Positions 59,682 through 64,000 of a stretch of DNA of 64,000 nt are shown here, in pieces; within the stretch, counting starts at the first letter, position 1; each line of letters starts with the position of its first letter. The stretch lies in the NCBI GenBank assembly GCA_016987375.1, contig PJRA01000309.1, positions 244,757-308,756 of the forward strand, read 5' to 3'. The position numbers and the translations under genes were made by a program. Below the pieces are notes generated by a model. That model made no database searches. It was given only the letters and a program-made list of their open reading frames with translations, and had not been told where the DNA came from. This stretch comes from Brachionus koreanus (Eukaryota; Rotifera; Eurotatoria; Ploima; Brachionidae).

Positions 59682-60764
59682 ATGAGAATAATATTCAAAG
59701 ATTTTATTAAATTACACAAATTTTTTTTTATTTGTATTCTAATTTTATTAGTATATCAAATTTCAAGATTTAATGAAGATGTTTATCAGCCCAACAAAAC
59801 TTTATTTGACAACAATATCAATTATAATAATCATTTTTGGGAAATTTTCGAGCAAAAAGAAGATAATTATGTTCAAATCATTAATCTTTCTAAGCCATTT
59901 CATTCAGACATCATTTATTCAAAAATAGCATGTCGAAAATCAGCAAAAATTATTGTTACGACAACACTATGCGTTCATGAAATAAGCAAAGACATTCATG
60001 TGTCTGGCTCAGTGTGGAAATACGGCATATGGGAAGGTCATATTGTGGAAAAATATCTAAAATTTTTATTAAAAGATAAAGATAGCTTTGCCATAGATAT
60101 TGGTTCTCAGATTGGAATTTTTACTCTATTTGCAGCCCAACTTGGCAGAGATGTTTTAAGCATTGAGCCTTTTTATGAAAACATAATGCGCTTAAATAAA
60201 GCAGCCACGATCGAAAAACTAACTCATCGTATCACATTGATAGCGAATGCGGTGTCAAATCAAGCTAATGAGACAAAAATATTGACTTATGAAAGTGATA
60301 ACATAGGCGGTCAATCTCTATTTATATTCAAAAATGAAAAATTAGATTCATCTGTAAATAAAAAATATTTAGTTAGAACGATAACTTTAGATGATTTGGT
60401 AGACTATTTGCCCAGAAGATCGAATGGTCTAAAGTACGAGAAGGCTGTTTTGAAAATAGACATCGAAGGCTTTGAATTGTATGTATTCGAAAAAGCAAGT
60501 AAACTATTTGAAACGATTGAAATAGGGGCTATTTTTATGGAGTGGGGTAATATGCCCAAGCTTATAGATCATATTGATAAAGTTAATAAAATGATCCATT
60601 TTTTTACAAGTAGAAATTATGTTCCGTATAAAATCAATAAGCCTATAAGTCACAACAAAATTATTAATTTTTTTGGAGATCTTTTTCGCTCAGAAAATGA
60701 GTTGCCTATTAGATATTGGGAAAATTGGTCGTGGGACATTGTTTGGATTAAAAGAACAAACTAA
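59682..60764 (+). CDS. FkbM-family methyltransferase, type II membrane protein
   Basis: Single-exon frame of 360 residues. A basic N-terminus and one membrane helix at about 12-29 (HKFFFICILILLVYQI) predict a type II anchor with the catalytic domain in the Golgi or ER lumen or outside the cell. The S-adenosylmethionine site is FAIDIGSQIGIFTLFAA (136-152) with acidic E162 in LSIEPF. KIDIEGFELYVFEKA is the FkbM signature. By family it is an S-adenosylmethionine-dependent methyltransferase, often O-methylating; the acceptor is unknown, and animal members of this layout are often thought to modify glycans. It is intronless, unlike most neighbours, so retroposition or transfer is possible, though codon use matches the surroundings. 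It lies between units 2 and 3. Confidence 0.85.
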   Translation: MRIIFKDFIKLHKFFFICILILLVYQISRFNEDVYQPNKTLFDNNINYNNHFWEIFEQKEDNYVQIINLSKPFHSDIIYSKIACRKSAKIIVTTTLCVHEISKDIHVSGSVWKYGIWEGHIVEKYLKFLLKDKDSFAIDIGSQIGIFTLFAAQLGRDVLSIEPFYENIMRLNKAATIEKLTHRITLIANAVSNQANETKILTYESDNIGGQSLFIFKNEKLDSSVNKKYLVRTITLDDLVDYLPRRSNGLKYEKAVLKIDIEGFELYVFEKASKLFETIEIGAIFMEWGNMPKLIDHIDKVNKMIHFFTSRNYVPYKINKPISHNKIINFFGDLFRSENELPIRYWENWSWDIVWIKRTN

Positions 60765-61023
60765 AAAAAAATAAGAAATAATAAAAAAAATGAATTGTTT
60801 TAATTCACCTGTTGTAATAAAATTAAGGTTTTTTTCATATTTTTAATTATATAAATTGACTTTTTTTTTTAAATTAATGTAATAGAAGTTTAATTCCAAG
60901 TACTTACTTAAATAAAAAAATATAATCAAAAACAAATTAAAAATTAAATATTTATGAACGATTTATTTTAAATTTATTCTAAAATTTAAAAAATGATAAA
61001 GATCTGATTACTGATCCGGTCTT

Positions 61024-61336
61024 TTAAAAAGCTCCTGGATAAGTACCAAATGATGGAAACGATTGAGCTGAATTGAGTGATTGTGAACCGTACAATGAAA
61101 GTGGAGTCAATTGGGCAGCAGCTTGGCTGAATTGAGGGGTTGACAAAGCAGCAGTTTGATCAAAGTTAAAAGATTGGCCCAATGTTGAAAATGATGATGG
61201 TTGAGCAGCAGCAAATGATGCTTGTCCCAATGAAGCTTGGTTAAATTGAGCTGATGGAAAAGCTTTTTTTATTTAAATTAAGTTTTAATTAATTTTTCCT
61301 TTTTTATAACTGAAAAATGAACTTACTGTTGAACAT
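61024..61336 (-). CDS. 82-residue F/Q/S/A-rich protein, copy 3L
   Basis: Exons 61336-61327 and 61262-61024; protein identical to copy 1L. It carries the first intron type and the GCC codon, i.e. like 1L and unlike its own partner 3R. Confidence 0.75.
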
Positions 61337-61757
61337 TTTATGATTTTTTCAAATTTATTGATAATTTTTTTTAAAAAAATACAGATGTATTTATATTAAA
61401 ATAAAAATATAAAACTAGTCAAGCTTGAATTAATTTTCCTATACAACTAAAATAGTTTTTTTTTAATCAAAAGTTAAAAGAAAAAACTTGTTCATTTAAT
61501 ATTTAATATCAAAAAAAAGAATGAAAAACACCCACAATATTAAGAAAAAAAAAGAAGCATCTATTAACTTACAGATCATTTTTATCGACAACAAAATAAA
61601 TTAAATTAAAAGAAAAAATTTTTAAAAAAAAAGAAAATTCTGAAAACTGGTTATTCTTAGAAATTATTCAGGCTTTACTTAATTTATTTTTTTTCATAGT
61701 ATAAATATATTTTTAGTTTCTAATTAAAATTATCAATAAATTTGAAAAAATCATAAA

Positions 61758-62070
61758 ATGTTCAACAGTAAGTTCATTTTTGAATTTAAAAAAACGAAAA
61801 ATTAATTAAAACTTAATTTAAATAAAAAAAGCTTTTCCATCAGCTCAATTTAACCAAGCTTCATTGGGACAAGCATCATTTGCTGCTGCTCAACCATCAT
61901 CATTTTCAACATTGGGCCAATCTTTTAACTTTGATCAAACTGCTGCTTTGTCAACCCCTCAATTCAGCCAAGCTGCTGCTCAATTGACTCCACTTTCATT
62001 GTACGGTTCACAATCACTCAATTCAGCTCAATCGTTTCCATCATTTGGTACTTATCCAGGAGCTTTTTAA
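61758..62070 (+). CDS. 82-residue F/Q/S/A-rich protein, copy 3R
   Basis: Exons 61758-61767 and 61832-62070; protein identical. Second intron type and GCT codon, like 2R. Its upstream region differs from all other copies between about 61690 and 61725, but TATAAATA at 61700-61707 keeps the spacing to the ATG. Confidence 0.75.
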
Positions 62071-62085
62071 AAGACCGGATCAATA

Positions 62086-62671
62086 ATCATTTCTTTATTA
62101 TTTTTTAAATTTAAGAATAAATTTAAAATTAAATTAAAAAATCTTTTTTTTTAAAATCCCTTCTAATTTTTTTTTGACGTAATGTATTAATTTTATAATT
62201 TTAAAACAAGCAAGCCATTTATACTTTTTATTAATTTTTATCCTTTTTCTCTTTCGTCTTAAAAAAATTAATAAATAATAATTTTAGTTTTTTTTTTACT
62301 TAATTTGATCTATTAAACGATCTATTTAACTTTTATCTTTAATTAATTTCTATTCAATAAAAATTTTTTTTTAAGTTAAAAAATAACTTAATTCACTTGG
62401 ATATCTTTAGGTATAATTTAACCTCTCTTTAGATATATCGAGACCCTTTTCAAATATGACCAATGTCGAATTGTAGCCTATACATAATGAATAAATTTTT
62501 TTTATAAAAAAATTTTTTTTTTTTCAAACATTTATTTTACAATAAAAAATATATGCTTTAAGAAAAAAAAATAAAACATTTAAATAAAAATAAAATATAC
62601 AAATTAAAATTCGGCAAAACGAAAAATACTGAAAATATTTTTTTTCCTTATCAAAATTCAAGCTCTTTTAT
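62086..62671. other. Intergenic, nothing recognised
   Basis: A/T-rich. The end next to 62671 is probably the 3' UTR of the cadherin gene. Confidence 0.4.
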
Positions 62672-64000
62672 TTAAACAATTGAACTTCTAATATAATGAG
62701 CATAATTACTGCTCTTGTACATATCAACTAAACACGGCACTTGTTCTTCTTGGCATAAATTGTCCACATCGTTGTATGTTATCTGTTTTATTTTGCTTGG
62801 CAAATCGTTCGTCTCAGTGCATTCACTAGTTTGACTAGAGCCGGTCGAATAGTCCGACACGCGCACCAAATTTGTCTTCTGAAAAGAGGACAGCTCGTAA
62901 AAAGTCATCTGCCGAGCCGACTTGGACGACGGACTCGGACTAGTCGTCTCCTTTGTCGTGTTGCTGGCCACCGAATCGCCGCTTTGATCCGTGCTCAAGC
63001 TGAACCGATTGTTGGCCTCGAGCTTGACCGCCTCCATAAGCCTATAGTTTCTCACCTTAAGTCCATCAATTTCTCTTCTTTTTTTGCTCAAGCGATTTTT
63101 TTTGCATACAAAAACCAACAACAAAATTAGCAAAAAGGCTGTCATTGAGACAAAAAAGCCAAATAGCACGACCATGAAAACAACTCTTGAACCAGTCAAT
63201 AATGGCATGTGAATGAATGAAAATTTGTGCAATTTTTCCATCAATAGACTTTGATTCGAATACTCTTTGTTACCAACAAGTAGAATAAAGCTCTCGATTG
63301 TCTCACAGCTAGGTTCGCCACCGTCCCAAATTCTAAGTCTGATCGGGTACCTGCCAATCTGGCTAAACAAACTCGAATTGACCACACTAAGACTTATTTG
63401 GTAGACTTTTTGCGCCATTTTGCTCACATTCAAACTAATCCTATCCTTGTAGTCAATTAGCTCAAATTTAATATCACTATTTTGACCAATATCGTCATCT
63501 ATGTACATCTCGCTAAAAACTATTTCACTAGAGCTCAAATTAAGCATGTTTATAAATTGAACATTTTCTTCTTTTTGATATAAACTACGCGGACAATTGT
63601 CATTTAAATCTTTAATATACACTGTCACATTTGAGCTAGCATTGTATTTGCCATCTGTACAAACAATTTCAAATTGATACATATCTTGTATTTCTCTATC
63701 CAATTGGACTATGTTTGTCAATGAACCATTTGATGCTATTCTAAATGGCAAACGAGAAGTTTGCTCGTCCAAATTGCCAACATCAAACTTATTGTTCAAA
63801 TAGAGTACAATTTTTGAGCTTGAGTCTTTATCTACACATTTTAGTGAGGCTATTTGAGTGTTTGGAGCCAGATTTTCTTCAACTGTGAGCGTAATATTTT
63901 TAAGTATTTTAGAATTGTAGACTAGAAACGGTCTGTTGTCATTTAAATCGATTATATTAAGTCTACATTTGGCTTTGGTGCTTTTGGACAAAGAAAAATT
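62672..64000 (-). CDS. Cadherin/protocadherin-like protein, 3' part (runs off the window)
   Basis: One open exon of about 443 codons from the window edge to the stop at 62672; the 5' part lies outside. It contains one complete cadherin repeat and parts of two others, with Ca2+-binding linkers DLNDNRP and DLNDNCP, LDRE and VDKDSS, and the acidic DDDIGQNSD segment. One membrane helix (VVFMVVLFGFFVSMTAFLLI plus about six residues) follows, then a basic KKNRLSKKRRE stop and a cytoplasmic tail of about 135 residues rich in S and T. I see no clear beta-catenin-binding motif, so a protocadherin-like protein is more likely than a classical cadherin. By family it mediates Ca2+-dependent adhesion at the cell surface. 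The antisense frame at 62831-63130 is a shadow. Confidence 0.85.
   Translation of the reverse strand, partial: NFSLSKSTKAKCRLNIIDLNDNRPFLVYNSKILKNITLTVEENLAPNTQIASLKCVDKDSSSKIVLYLNNKFDVGNLDEQTSRLPFRIASNGSLTNIVQLDREIQDMYQFEIVCTDGKYNASSNVTVYIKDLNDNCPRSLYQKEENVQFINMLNLSSSEIVFSEMYIDDDIGQNSDIKFELIDYKDRISLNVSKMAQKVYQISLSVVNSSLFSQIGRYPIRLRIWDGGEPSCETIESFILLVGNKEYSNQSLLMEKLHKFSFIHMPLLTGSRVVFMVVLFGFFVSMTAFLLILLLVFVCKKNRLSKKRREIDGLKVRNYRLMEAVKLEANNRFSLSTDQSGDSVASNTTKETTSPSPSSKSARQMTFYELSSFQKTNLVRVSDYSTGSSQTSECTETNDLPSKIKQITYNDVDNLCQEEQVPCLVDMYKSSNYAHYIRSSIV

Larger units (their letters stand above)
61005..62085. repeat. Palindromic gene-pair unit 3, spacer inverted
   Basis: The gene arms are as in units 1 and 2 (61010-61417 and about 61720-62080), but the spacer 61418-61690 is the reverse complement of the spacers at 53750-54026 and 57914-58191: it starts 'gtcaagcttgaattaatttt' and ends 'attcaggctttacttaattt'. 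The switch on the left falls at the arm boundary (..aaaacta). The right arm between spacer and about 61730 is diverged and shortened. Confidence 0.9.

Noticed and set aside
53340..62085. A CRISPR array or simple transposon with terminal repeats
   Set aside because: Repeats are gene-sized, inverted and carry spliced genes; there are no regular spacers, no transposase and no consistent target-site duplications.
62831..63130. Antisense frame over the cadherin tail
   Set aside because: Shadow of the sense exon, arginine-rich only because of the complementary codons.

Overview
The window is nuclear DNA of an invertebrate animal, very AT-rich (roughly three quarters A+T), with genes split by mostly short introns (about 40-80 bases) that use GT..AG borders and weak pyrimidine tracts. 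Animal-type genes (Na+/Ca2+ exchanger, SLC22-like transporter, hnRNP L-like splicing factor, selenocysteine lyase, cadherin) show it is metazoan. The composition and intron style would fit a rotifer such as Brachionus, but that is a guess; nothing seen here fixes the species. Exon borders below were set by hand from splice signals and reading phase.

Layout. 0.6-5.0 kb (-): a 1012-residue fusion of a group II cysteine desulfurase (SufS/CsdA type) with a TtcA-type tRNA 2-thiolation enzyme. 5.25-6.08 kb (-): a small CXorf65/C22orf15-like protein. 7.7-10.3 kb: repeats and a divergent, half-broken palindromic unit carrying one intact small F/Q/S/P-rich gene. 11.1-25.1 kb (-): a five-exon gene for an 852-residue single-pass membrane protein of unknown family, its long introns holding LINE fragments. 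26.7-28.6 kb (+): an SLC22-like transporter. 30.5-33.2 kb (-): hnRNP L-like. 33.3-36.0 kb: decayed mariner and LINE copies plus a perfect 49-base palindrome. 37.6-43.7 kb (-): Na+/Ca2+ exchanger, whose single intron holds tRNA-derived SINE sequence and a 337-base assembly gap. 44.4-45.8 kb: LINE and hAT transposase remains. 45.8-53.3 kb: no recognised gene, but several GC-richer islands. 53.3-62.1 kb: three nearly identical palindromic units, each with two head-to-head copies of one 82-residue F/Q/S/A-rich protein gene, alternating with a selenocysteine lyase gene and a FkbM-type methyltransferase gene. 62.7 kb to the end (-): the 3' part of a cadherin.

The most unusual material is the palindromic small-gene family. 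Six copies encode identical 82-residue proteins from a 10-base first coding exon; each arm carries its own TATA box about 58 bases before the ATG; sequence variants are shared in patchwork between arms as expected from gene conversion; and in the third unit the spacer between the two genes is inverted relative to the other two. A diverged relative with the same architecture lies 43 kb away. The second point of interest is the one-polypeptide sulfur relay (cysteine desulfurase plus TtcA). The other genes look like ordinary, unlinked animal genes; there is no sign of an operon.
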